Shown here one piece after another: positions 41,437 to 50,000 of a stretch of DNA of 53,500 bases (its first letter is position 1; each line of letters starts with the position of its first letter). The translations under genes and the position numbers were made by a program. Source of the DNA: Bryobacter sp. (GTDB lineage: Bacteria; Acidobacteriota; Terriglobia; Bryobacterales; Bryobacteraceae); contig JALHNH010000046.1 in assembly GCA_022843625.1 (NCBI GenBank), forward strand, positions 1 through 53,500, given 5' to 3'. The notes beneath the pieces are model-generated. The model was not told the origin of the DNA. It saw nothing but the letters and a program-made list of their open reading frames with translations, and ran no database searches.

Positions 41437-41655
41437 GTGAAAGGAGAACCTGTTTTAAAGGGGCTCAAGAGCCTCAGGAAGTCCAGGGACCTCACCCAGG
41501 GACAGTTGGCAGACCTTTTGGGGGTATCCCTCCGACAGGTTAGTCGCTGGGAAACGGAGGATTCGGAGCCACGCAGTCGGGCTACCAGGCTTCAGATCTG
41601 TCGGGTTTTGGGTTGCACGTGGCTGCAACTGTTGGGCGTTTCCCAAGCAGCTTAA
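41437..41655 (+). CDS. XRE-family regulator (72 aa), flanked by direct repeats
   Basis: GTG start. LKSLRKSRDLTQGQLADLLG and VSLRQVSRWETEDSEPRSRA form an XRE HTH occupying most of the protein, ending with a short hydrophobic tail (TWLQLLGVSQAA). Operator-like direct repeats lie 74 bp before and 30 bp after it. Third XRE gene in 1.4 kb; may be the Cro-like partner of the 222-aa regulator. Confidence 0.75.
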   Translation: MKGEPVLKGLKSLRKSRDLTQGQLADLLGVSLRQVSRWETEDSEPRSRATRLQICRVLGCTWLQLLGVSQAA

Positions 41656-41684
41656 TCGCGGATTGGAACCTGACATTCAGCGTC

Positions 41685-41706
41685 GTAGACATTCAATGTC
41701 GATTGT
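41685..41706 (+). repeat. Direct repeat with GACATT/AATGTC dyad, copy B
   Basis: GTAGACATT-C-AATGTCGATTGT; see copy A. Confidence 0.6.
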
Positions 41707-41898
41707 GGGTGGCAAAAGGATCGCTTAGAATCATTTCAGGGCGCTGGAAGCAGTGCCGCAAGTCAGGAAAACTCGTTCAATTGGTCTTGGGCTGGCTTTG
41801 CTGTTGGCATCGTTCCAGATTCGCATATTTTGGCAAGCCTAGCTTAGCTATTGCCTGTCTGAAGAATCGCCCGGGGCAGAAAGTGAGGATGCAGGTAA

Positions 41899-42069
41899 AT
41901 GTATAGCAGGCGAAGGCCATGGGTCAATCATTGTCGAGGCCTACCGGGGAAACTTCAGGATTACCTCCCGTCCTCGCTGAGGGTATCGGGGGAGCATTTT
42001 GAGTTCGTGGTAGAGCAAGGGGCTGCTCAGAAGAAGGTCTATCTGCGACCGCGGACAGGTAAGCAATGA
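41899..42069 (+). CDS. Hypothetical 56-aa basic protein
   Basis: ATG at 41899 after GTGAGG. Reads MYSRRRPWVNHCRGLPGKLQ and then EHFEFVVEQGAAQKKVYLRP, a balanced soluble composition. It is 16 bp upstream of the holin-like gene and probably opens the phage-like cassette. No family recognised. Confidence 0.45.
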   Translation: MYSRRRPWVNHCRGLPGKLQDYLPSSLRVSGEHFEFVVEQGAAQKKVYLRPRTGKQ

Positions 42070-42085
42070 GCGATAGGAGGTGTGC

Positions 42086-42400
42086 GTGTTGGAAGCGGAT
42101 CTAGTCAAGATAGCACTGGAGACAACCTCATTCGCGCTGGTCGCCTGGCTGATGCTTCAGACCTTTTCGAAGACAATTCCGATGATGATGGAGCAATTCC
42201 GCCAGGATTTGCAGCGGGAGCGAGAGGCTTCGGAGCGGGGTCTACGTGAGGTAACAGAGGCTTTAGAACGCCTCAGCATTATCCTCATTTATCACGACGC
42301 AACTTGTCGTGGCAAGGATGTGGAAACCCTCGGCTCCACGGAAGAATTACTGCGCGTGCTGCGCGGCAAGACTGCGAAGGGAGGTCCTAAAAATGAATAA
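42086..42400 (+). CDS. BhlA/UviB-like holin
   Basis: GTG at 42086 with AGGAGG 6 nt upstream. LEADLVKIALETTSFALVAW and LMLQTF form one N-terminal membrane helix, followed by a charged coiled coil (RQDLQREREASERGLREVTE), the layout of BhlA/UviB-type holins that permeabilise the membrane for endolysin release. The endolysin gene overlaps its stop by 8 bp, supporting the call. 104 residues. Confidence 0.6.
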   Translation: MLEADLVKIALETTSFALVAWLMLQTFSKTIPMMMEQFRQDLQREREASERGLREVTEALERLSIILIYHDATCRGKDVETLGSTEELLRVLRGKTAKGGPKNE

Positions 42401-43073
42401 GTGGCGATTGTTCGCGCCGGCGGAAGACTGGCTGCACCCAATCGAGATTGAGGAAACCGTGCTGCCGTTGTTGACGATGGTGGGCGAGCGCCTGGGTCTG
42501 CGGGTGGGCCGAGACGATGCCCAGCAGAAGTTCTTTTTAGGACTTCCTGCGGTGGTCCAGCCGGAAGCTTCCAGTGGCGGCGAGGGTGTGAAATACCCGA
42601 GCGGTCTGTCGATTCCCAAGGCCGTGCTGTCCGAGGCCGAAGCGGCTCGCTATGGCACCACCGGGATTTACACGGCCGCGCCGCTGCTGGCGGCTAAAGC
42701 CAGCGACCGTTTGTCCGCGCATTTCGCGGCAGGCGAATTCTATCCAGCGGGGGACTCGTCTTACCGATTCCTGCGAATCTCAGCCGAGTTGGTTCGCCGA
42801 CTCGAGAAGATCCGCACGGCGCTGGGCGGAGTGGCCATCACGGTTCACTCCGCCTACCGCCCGCCCGAATACAACCGCTCGGTGGGGGGCGTTTCCAACA
42901 GCGCCCACATCGACGGCCTGGCCGCCGATATTTCGGCGGCCGGGATACCAACCGAAGCCTTGCGGCGGGTCTGCGAGGTCATCATTGGCGACGACGGGGG
43001 CGTGGGCTTCTATCCGAGCCAGCAGTTTTGCCACATTGACGTGCGCGGCTATCGCAGCCGCTGGGAAGGATAG
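42393..43073 (+). CDS. M15-type endolysin (D,D-carboxypeptidase-like)
   Basis: From the ATG at 42393 the protein is 226 aa. The C-terminal half has ITVHSAYRPPEYNRSVGGVS then NSAHIDGLAADIS, giving the His and Asp zinc ligands, and GFYPSQQFCHIDVRGYRSRW with the last His: a peptidase M15A fold that cleaves peptidoglycan peptides. The N-terminal part may bind the cell wall. Placed between two holin-like genes, as in phage lysis cassettes. Confidence 0.8.
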   Translation: MNKWRLFAPAEDWLHPIEIEETVLPLLTMVGERLGLRVGRDDAQQKFFLGLPAVVQPEASSGGEGVKYPSGLSIPKAVLSEAEAARYGTTGIYTAAPLLAAKASDRLSAHFAAGEFYPAGDSSYRFLRISAELVRRLEKIRTALGGVAITVHSAYRPPEYNRSVGGVSNSAHIDGLAADISAAGIPTEALRRVCEVIIGDDGGVGFYPSQQFCHIDVRGYRSRWEG

Positions 43074-43085
43074 GAGGTGATTATC

Positions 43086-43316
43086 GTGTTCTCATTTTTT
43101 GAAAAGGCCCAGAAGGCGCTGGATCAGCTGGAAACGCTGATCACGCTGGCGGAACAGGTGGTGCTGGCGCTCGAGCAGACCGCCCGAGCTTCCGGTGCGG
43201 AGAAGAAGCGGCTGGCGCTGCAGTTGTTGGCAGAGCTTGCCCGCAGTCACGGCCTGGATCCCCCTCAGTTGCTGCTGGACACCGTGATTGAAGCGGCGGT
43301 CCGGCTGACCAAGTAA
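43086..43316 (+). CDS. Small LLH-holin-like protein
   Basis: GTG at 43086 (AGGAGG ends 9 nt before). 76 residues: FSFFEKAQKALDQLETLITL, then GAEKKRLALQLLAELARSHG and LLLDTVIEAAVRL. The GAEKK...AV pattern is like the C-terminal part of phage LLH-type holins, but no transmembrane helix is present, so it may be a soluble lysis or tail accessory. Confidence 0.5.
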   Translation: MFSFFEKAQKALDQLETLITLAEQVVLALEQTARASGAEKKRLALQLLAELARSHGLDPPQLLLDTVIEAAVRLTK

Positions 43317-43346
43317 TTCCCTCAGTCCCACCATCCGTCGCATAAC

Positions 43347-43384
43347 GCCCGTCAGGGTCCTAGCCTCGCTATGCCCTGACGGGC
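43347..43384 (+). promoter_or_regulatory. Leader hairpin upstream of the 79-aa gene (copy a)
   Basis: GCCCGTCAGGG and CCCTGACGGGC pair perfectly (11 bp) around the loop TCCTAGCCTCGCTATG. The stem ends 2 nt before the GGGAAAGGAGC ribosome site, so it may control translation. Related loops precede 43717, 44971 and 46696. Confidence 0.6.
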
Positions 43385-43397
43385 GGGAAAGGAGCTT

Positions 43398-43637
43398 ATG
43401 GATACGACTAATGAGCCCGAGGTCGGGGCGGCGCTGTCCGTGGATGAAACGGAGAGCGCCTCCTCGGTCTCGGAGGAACTTGAAGCGGAAGAGCCTTCGG
43501 CTCTTCCGCCCAATCGAATGAAAATGGAAGCATTGCGCCGGCTCAAGGCCTTGGAGCGCCGCGGGAAGACCGTTGGCACTCACCTGGATGAGTTGCGCGA
43601 GCTGCTCACATTACTCTTTGAGCAACTGCCCGACTAG
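43398..43637 (+). CDS. 79-aa acidic protein of the phage-like cassette
   Basis: ATG at 43398 after AAAGGAGC. Acidic N-terminus (DETESASSVSEELEAEEPSA) followed by a helical C-terminus PPNRMKMEALRRLKALERRG, GKTVGTHLDELRELLTLLFE and QLPD. The C-terminal 40 residues match the end of the 115-aa protein at 46197-46544 (P(N/R).K..AL.R...L.GK.V...L.E.R.L), so both share a small domain, perhaps a docking or tail-chaperone motif. Confidence 0.55.
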   Translation: MDTTNEPEVGAALSVDETESASSVSEELEAEEPSALPPNRMKMEALRRLKALERRGKTVGTHLDELRELLTLLFEQLPD

Positions 43638-43666
43638 GGCAGCGAGCTGATTCAAAAATCAAAGCC

Positions 43667-43697
43667 CAGACGGGTTTTGCTTCGTGCTGCCTGTTTG
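43667..43697 (+). promoter_or_regulatory. Leader hairpin upstream of the glycosyltransferase (copy b)
   Basis: CAGACGGG pairs with CCTGTTTG using two G-T wobbles; loop TTTTGCTTCGTGCTG. It lies 10 nt before the GAAAGGAG ribosome site. Confidence 0.5.
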
Positions 43698-43716
43698 CGG
43701 CCCAGAAAGGAGTCCT

Positions 43717-44826
43717 ATGTCGACGATCAGTTTATGCATGATTGTAAAAGACGAAGCCAGGGTCATTGAACGCTGCTTGCGCTCGGTGCTGCCGTTCTTA
43801 GATAGCTGGACCGTGGTGGACACAGGTTCTTCGGATGACACGCCGGCCATCGTGGAATCGGTATTGGGTCATCTGCCGGGGCAACTGCATCATCGGCCCT
43901 GGCGCAACTTTGCCGACAACCGCAGTGAGGCTTTTGAGCTGAACCGTGGCTTGGCGGACTACCACCTGGTGGTGGACGCGGATGACTGGTTGGAGCCGGT
44001 GCCGGGCTTTTGCATGCCCGATTTGACCGCAGACAGCTACGCGTTGCAGGTGCACTACAACGGTGTTCGGTTTGTTCGTCCACAGCTTTTCCGCAGTGCG
44101 CTACTATGGCGCTTTGAGGGAGCGGTGCATGAATATGCGGCCTGCCCGGAAGCCCGAAGCGTCGCTCCGCTGGACGGTCTGAAATACGTCTGCAGTTATG
44201 GAGAGGGAGCGCGTTCGCGCGATCCTCAGAAGTATCTGCGTGACGCTCAACTGCTGGAAAGCGCTTTGGAAATTGAACCGGAGCATACCCGAAACCTTTT
44301 CTACCTGGCCCAGAGCTACCGCGATGCCGGGTTATGGCAAGAGGCCGCTGAGGTCTATCTGCGTCGTAGCCGGCTGGCGGGTTGGTCGGAAGAACGCTAT
44401 GTATCGCATCTCGAGCGGGCCAGGCTGCTCAAGAAGTTGCAGTTCGGGAATCCACTAGTGCAGGCGGAACTAATGGAAGCTTATCAGCTGAATCCGAATC
44501 GGGCTGAAGCTCTGGTTGAATTGGCCAAGCTCTACCGTGAGAGCGGGCACTGGCATTTGAGCCATCTCTTCGCCAACCGGGCTTGCGAGCTGAGAATCCC
44601 GCTTGAGGGGCTCTTCTTGGAAGAGGCAGCTTACCAATGGTCGGCTCAGGATGAGTTGGCGCTGGCGGAATTTTATACGGGACGTTACTTGGAGGCGCGA
44701 GACAGAACGCTCGCCCTTCTGCAGGACGCTCAACTTCCGGAAATCGATCGGGCAAGATTGCAGCAGAATCTGCTTCATTGCCGTGCTCGCTGCGAAGGGA
44801 GGGCGCATGCTTGCTTATCGCAGTAA
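43717..44826 (+). CDS. Family-2 glycosyltransferase with TPR-like C-terminus
   Basis: 369 residues from the ATG at 43717 (GAAAGGAG upstream). SLCMIVKDEARVIERCLRSV, VDTGSSDDTPAIVES and the metal-binding DADDWLEP are GT-A family-2 motifs. Residues about 190-360 are helical repeats of TPR style (LFYLAQSYRDAGLWQEAAEV). SPBc2/Wag31-like glycosyltransferases of this build occur near surface and spore collagen-like proteins; here it precedes a collagen-like fibre gene, which it may glycosylate on Thr/Ser. That partnership is inference. Confidence 0.8.
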   Translation: MSTISLCMIVKDEARVIERCLRSVLPFLDSWTVVDTGSSDDTPAIVESVLGHLPGQLHHRPWRNFADNRSEAFELNRGLADYHLVVDADDWLEPVPGFCMPDLTADSYALQVHYNGVRFVRPQLFRSALLWRFEGAVHEYAACPEARSVAPLDGLKYVCSYGEGARSRDPQKYLRDAQLLESALEIEPEHTRNLFYLAQSYRDAGLWQEAAEVYLRRSRLAGWSEERYVSHLERARLLKKLQFGNPLVQAELMEAYQLNPNRAEALVELAKLYRESGHWHLSHLFANRACELRIPLEGLFLEEAAYQWSAQDELALAEFYTGRYLEARDRTLALLQDAQLPEIDRARLQQNLLHCRARCEGRAHACLSQ

Positions 44827-44921
44827 GACGGGCCTAGAAGAGCCTCCCTAAGCCTACTCCGTCCTTTACTAAGTCGTCCGGCTGAGCGCCGGCAGCCAGT
44901 CCCAAAAAACACAAGTCGCCC

Positions 44922-44945
44922 CTGGGCTTAGCTTCGTGCTGTCTG
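44922..44945 (+). promoter_or_regulatory. Leader motif upstream of the tail fibre (copy c)
   Basis: TGGGCTTAGCTTCGTGCTG followed by TCTG; the loop matches copy b at 13 of 14 bases (TT(T/A)GCTTCGTGCTG). Pairing of the flanks is weak. Confidence 0.45.
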
Positions 44946-44970
44946 TGGAGGCAAAAGAGAGGAATTTCGA

Positions 44971-46194
44971 ATGTCCAGTCCATTAATTGACTCCAATATC
45001 AACGACGGCGATGTCGTGTATGCCCACGACATCACGCAACTCTTTCCAATCCTGGCGGGGGTGGAGAACGGGCAGGCCTTCTATCGAGAAGACGTCGGTT
45101 CGGCAAGCTCCGCCAATCACTACAAGGTTCTATTTGACGGCTCGCCGGCCAACAAGAACCAATTTAGCGCTTATGCACCCGGTATGCTGGTCGTTTTCAA
45201 GGCGGCCAGTCAGAATACGGGTGCAGCGGACCTGGAGATTGTGGGACCAAGTCCCGCCGGAGCTCTGGGACCAAAGTCTCTAACGCGGGTGGGTGGCGCC
45301 GCCCTCGCTAGTGGTGACATCCAGGCGAACCAAATGGTCGCGGTGGTTTACAACGACGCCGGTGGTGGCCGTTTCGAAATGCTTGGTGGTGTGGGTAGCC
45401 AGGGGGCTACTGGCGCAACGGGTGCGACCGGAGCAACTGGTGCTACTGGCCTTCCCGGAGCTGTCGGTGCGACCGGCGCTACCGGAGCGACGGGCGCAAC
45501 AGGGAACACAGGCCCCCAGGGAAACACCGGGTCCACGGGAGCAACGGGTCCCACTGGTTCGACTGGCAATACGGGAGCAGTGGGTCCGACGGGCGCTACC
45601 GGCAACACGGGTTCTCAAGGCCCCGCTGGCGCGACGGGCGCTACCGGTCCTCAGGGCCCTATGGGTCCGATTGGCGCGGTAATCCCTTATGCGGGGTCGA
45701 CGGCGCCGGCTGGCTGGCTGTTTTGCTACGGTCAGAACGTCAGTCGGACGACCTATGCGCAACTCTGGGACGCGATCAAAGTCCCCAACATCTACGACCC
45801 CAACACTCCAATCGGGCCGTATGGAAGCGGTAATGGCACGACTACATTTACTTTGCCGGACTTGCGCGGTCGGGTGGCCGCCGGGAAGGACAACATGGGC
45901 GGAACCGCTGCTTACCGAATCCAGGGGCTGACCGGCTACAGCCCGGCCGGAACGACCATCGGAGGTGCCGGAGGCAACGAAGTGCACTATCTGAGCGTCG
46001 CGGAAATGCCGAGTCACAACCATACCTTGCCGTGGAATCCTCAGTATTTCCAAGCCTACGTTGCCCCGCAGGCCAACAACGTTATGCAGAACTTTAGTTC
46101 TGGAGCTGGCACCAGCTACTCCGGTGGCGGGAACTACCACAACAACATGCAGCCAACACTCATTCTCAACTACATCATTTTTGCAGGAGTATAA
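44971..46194 (+). CDS. Collagen-like tail fibre with tail-collar domain
   Basis: 407 residues. Residues 1-140 are a baseplate-type attachment region; 142-235 are about 31 uninterrupted Gly-X-Y triplets rich in Thr and Ala (GATGATGATGNTGPQGNTG); 236-407 are a phage tail-collar domain (GWLFCYGQNVSRTTYAQLWD, LPDLRGRVAAGKDN, EMPSHNHT, NYIIFAGV). This is a trimeric fibre for host or surface recognition, as in microcystin-dependent/Mdp-type proteins and phage short tail fibres. No sheath, tube or capsid genes are seen nearby. Confidence 0.85.
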   Translation: MSSPLIDSNINDGDVVYAHDITQLFPILAGVENGQAFYREDVGSASSANHYKVLFDGSPANKNQFSAYAPGMLVVFKAASQNTGAADLEIVGPSPAGALGPKSLTRVGGAALASGDIQANQMVAVVYNDAGGGRFEMLGGVGSQGATGATGATGATGATGLPGAVGATGATGATGATGNTGPQGNTGSTGATGPTGSTGNTGAVGPTGATGNTGSQGPAGATGATGPQGPMGPIGAVIPYAGSTAPAGWLFCYGQNVSRTTYAQLWDAIKVPNIYDPNTPIGPYGSGNGTTTFTLPDLRGRVAAGKDNMGGTAAYRIQGLTGYSPAGTTIGGAGGNEVHYLSVAEMPSHNHTLPWNPQYFQAYVAPQANNVMQNFSSGAGTSYSGGGNYHNNMQPTLILNYIIFAGV

Positions 46195-46196
46195 TC

Positions 46197-46544
46197 ATGT
46201 TCAAAATCGATAGAGCCATTCTTGAGCAACTGGGCTTTGACTTTGACGCCGCCTTGAAAAAGTTTGCGGAAGAGAAAGAGCGCCATCCCTTTACCGTAGA
46301 TGTTCCCGCGCCTACCGCGCATGGATTGGTGGAAGCGGCCTTTCAGGCTGGGGGATATGAAGTAGTGGAGCCTGAGATCACGCCGCTTCCGGAGGCTCCG
46401 GTGCCACTGGAACTCATTCAGCCAAATCCTCGCAAATTAGCTGCTCTGGATCGCATCCAGAACCTTAAGGGCAAGAGCGTTGACAGTCAGCTGGGAGAAA
46501 TTCGCTCCTTGATGACCGATATTCTCGAGATGCTGCCGGGCTAG
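46197..46544 (+). CDS. 115-aa protein sharing a C-terminal domain with the 43398 gene
   Basis: Starts 2 bp after the fibre stop, so it is translated with it. N-terminus FKIDRAILEQLGFDFDAALK, a Pro-rich middle, and a C-terminus PNPRKLAALDRIQNLKGKSV, DSQLGEIRSLMTDILEMLPG shared with the 79-aa protein. Possibly a fibre chaperone, by position only. Confidence 0.55.
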   Translation: MFKIDRAILEQLGFDFDAALKKFAEEKERHPFTVDVPAPTAHGLVEAAFQAGGYEVVEPEITPLPEAPVPLELIQPNPRKLAALDRIQNLKGKSVDSQLGEIRSLMTDILEMLPG

Positions 46545-46677
46545 CCCTCACTTCTACGGTTCGCTCTGCGTGCTCATCATCGCCGAAGATCTCCGAAGGC
46601 GAGTTGATGGGCCGTAGTGCGGGCCGTGGGCCGGTGGTCTGCTGACCAAGTAGGCCGCCCATAAATTCACTTTGATC

Positions 46678-46698
46678 GGGGGCCTAGCTTCGCTAATG
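46678..46698 (+). promoter_or_regulatory. Leader motif upstream of the NifU-like gene (copy d)
   Basis: GGCCTAGCTTCGCTAATG, the same (C/T)TAGC(C/T)TCG(C/T) core as copies a and c; the ATG of the gene lies inside it. Confidence 0.35.
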
Positions 46699-47070
46699 TA
46701 TTCATCCATCGTTTTACAACACGCCCAAAATCCGGAGAACCGTGGACCGTTGCCAACGGCCACAGCTCGCGGAAGCTCCGAATATCGACGCTGTGGGGAC
46801 CGCTTTCAGTTGGAACTCCAGCTCGATGAGGACCGGATTATGCAGGCCCGTTTTCAAGCGCACGCCTGCGCGCCGGTCGTGGCTATGGGCTCGATTGGCA
46901 CCCAACTACTGAAGGGCTTAACGGTCGAGCAAGCCCTTCAGCTTCTGCCGACTCAGCTTGACCGAGAGCTTGGCGGCCTGGCGCCGGCCAAGCGGCACGC
47001 CATTTTGCTATTCCTTGAGGCCCTACACGAGGCTCTCAATCCCATCATTGAATCGAAGAAAGAAGGTTAA
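46696..47070 (+). CDS. NifU/IscU-like protein lacking the third cysteine
   Basis: 124 residues from the ATG at 46696. MYSSIVLQHAQNPENRGPLP, RRCGDRFQLELQLDEDRI, FQAHACAPVVAMGSIGTQLL and KGLTVEQAL align along the whole IscU/NifU-N fold. Cys of CGD and of the YGCxxA position are kept, but the third scaffold cysteine (KIHC in IscU) is replaced (KRHA). Loss of one ligand suggests the protein no longer builds clusters alone, or binds a different metal. It is odd inside a fibre-Rhs cassette; 5 bp separate it from the Rhs gene. Confidence 0.7.
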   Translation: MYSSIVLQHAQNPENRGPLPTATARGSSEYRRCGDRFQLELQLDEDRIMQARFQAHACAPVVAMGSIGTQLLKGLTVEQALQLLPTQLDRELGGLAPAKRHAILLFLEALHEALNPIIESKKEG

Positions 47071-47075
47071 TAGTC

Positions 47076-50000
47076 ATGAAATGTCCACCTTTAGGTCCGG
47101 TTGCAAACAATAATCCGAACTGGCAAATCAGCAGTTCGATTAGTCCTCGAAAAGCTCACCCTGGCGACAAGATCGTCTACGTTGTCACCGTGCATCGTGC
47201 CCGTTCTAGCGGCGGGCCCGGAGGCAACTTTGTAATCTCGACAGGTTCACCCATCGGCTTTTACTGCACGGCCTCCGTGGCCTGTACTATCAATGGTGCT
47301 GTTGCGCCTTCTGCGGGCCCTGGCGCTTGGGGGATTCCCAGCACTGTTTCGGCTGCTTTTGGCAATTACAATGACCCTGCTACTTCCTGGACTTTTCGAG
47401 CCGTGTTCACTTTGGACGAGGCGACTACCACCTGCAATGGCCAGGCGGGTTATGCCGGGGCCAGCTTTACCGGAGAGGAGTGGCCTATCAGTATTACCGG
47501 CGGAGCAGCTCGCAGTTTCGGCGAGGATGATCGCAACCGTCGCGACAGTCGCAACAAATTGCTCTACGGAGACGCCGGCATTAGTGGCTTCCTTTGCGAA
47601 CAAGAGTCCAGCGGGATGGGGTCTATGCCCATGAGCTATAACTCGGCCAACTTTACCTTTCCGCCTGCTTCGCTGGGTTGGGGATGGACCTTGCAGTACA
47701 ACAAGGTTGTGGAGGTAGACTCCGCTAATGACGACATCGTCTTCTACGATGGGTCGGGTAGCTTTGAGCGCTGGAAGAAGCTCCCGAACAACAGTTATGT
47801 GGCTCGTTACGCTGACAATTATGCCACTCTCGCCATCAACGGCAGTAACCAGGTGGTCATTACCACCAAGGATAAGCGCGTGTTGACCTTCCGGGCCAGT
47901 GACGGCAAAATTCACACCGAAGTCGACCGCAACGGGAACACGACGACCTACGACTATGATACCACCGCTCCTTACCATTTGAAGTCGGTTGAGGATGGAG
48001 AAGGCCGTTTCGTTTATCTGAACTACGGGACCCGGACTGATGGCCAGCCGGTGAGTATGCGCAGACAGAACGAGACGACAGGCCGGCAGACTAGCTTTGA
48101 ATATCACACGAATGGGCGACTGTGCAAAGTTACCAGCCCAACCGGCGAGGTGAACCGGTTCGAATACGATGCCAATAACCGGCTTTATCAGCATTTCGAC
48201 CCGCGCGGGAAGCTGGTGGTCGAATATGACTATGATAGTCAGGGCCGAGTGGAAACGGAAACACGCTATGGCGAGCTCCGGCTTAACTACTCCTATGCTG
48301 AAGATCTGGAGGCGAAGACTCGGACCACGACGGTGGTGGAAGAGGATCTGACCTTGAATCCAGATCCGCAGCCACGCACCACGGTCTTTACCTTTGATGA
48401 CTTCGCTCAACTGATCAAGAAGGTCGACCCGGTCGGCAACGTCTGGCAGTTTGAATATAACGACCTGGCCAGCCGGTATCTTTTAACCGAGCAGGTCGAT
48501 CCAAACGGGCACGTTACGTCCTACGATTTTGATTCCAAAGGGAACCTCATTACGGCTGTCGATGCCCAGGGAAATACCACCAGCATGACCTATACCGACG
48601 GCTACCTTCTGGCCAGCATTCAGAGGCCGCCTGTCAAAGTCAACAACGTGCTGACCACTTATAGCCCCACCGTGCTTAGCTACACGACCAACGGTAATCT
48701 TTGGAAAATTACGGATAGCCTGGATAGCACGCCGGTGATTACGGAGTTTACGCCGGGAACGGATGGTCGCGTTCTCAGTATCACCGACCGCGAAGGCAAG
48801 GTGACGGAATTCGAATATACCGCCCGGAGCAGCACTCCCCAACGAAACAAAGGCAACCTTGCCAAGGTAAAGTTGCCGGCCGGTCCCAATAGCGCTCCGC
48901 AGCGCGAGATTCTCTTTGAATACAACGAATACGATGAGCGCACCAAGGTGACCGATGCCGGCGGCAACAAGGTTGACTTCCAGTATTACGACGATGGCCG
49001 CCTGAAGAAAGTGGTTGACGGTTTAGATAAAGAGCTCAGTTACGAGTATCTGGCGGGAGGGCTGCTTCGCTATCTGGACCTACCCGCCAACCAGGCTTCA
49101 ACGGGCGTGCGCCGCACGGAATTCTTCCACGACGAACCGGGGCGTGTGAAAGAGGTTAACAGCCAGATCGGCAGCTCTTCTTACCAAACCCGTGTCAAAT
49201 ACGACTTTGATGGACGCTCGAACCTGAAAAAACTCATCCGGCTCAAGCGTGATCTTTCTAACAACGTGGTCGAAAAGGCTCACGAGTTCAGCTTCGACAA
49301 CCTGAATCGTCAGACACAGGCTTTGGATCCGTTGGGCCACCTGAGCGCCGTAGAATACGACCCCTACTGCAAGAACTTCACCACCAAATCCGCGCGCGGG
49401 GTGCAGATTGAGTATAGCAGGGACTCTCTATGCCGCTTGACCGAGATGGCTACACCGGGAGAAACACGGGAGCTCCACTACGATGAGTTGAGCAGGCTGA
49501 TCAAGGTGGTGCAAACCCACAATCCCCTGGCCAAATACGAGAATATCAACAGTCTGCCGACCGATCGGCCGCCCACTCGGTTCGGGCTGGCCCGCTATGG
49601 CAACAGCACACCCGTGGTGGAAACCACCGAGTACCTGTACGACGAGCTCGACCGCCTGGTCAAAATCACGTTTCCGGATAGTAAAGTCGTGCTTTACGAA
49701 TACGACCTGGAAGGCCGGGTTACCAAGGTCACCGACATGTTGAGCAACGTTACGGAATACAGCTACTACAACGATGGCCGGCTGTACCAGGTGACGGCCA
49801 AGAATACGGGCGGCAACCAGGTCTTCACCTATACCTATGATCTGGCCGGTCGGATGAAGGAAATCCAGTATCCGACTTCCACGGGCGTGGTGGCCAGATT
49901 CTATGATGTATCGAACAACTCGGGCTGGGACGCCAATGGACGCCTGAAACTGGTGCGCTACACGAAGGGCAGCTCACCGGAGGTTCTAGTCCAGTCTTTT

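Noticed and set aside
43347..43384. PreQ1-type riboswitch suggested by the CCTAGC loop
   Set aside because: The A-rich tail needed for the pseudoknot is missing and downstream genes are unrelated to queuosine.
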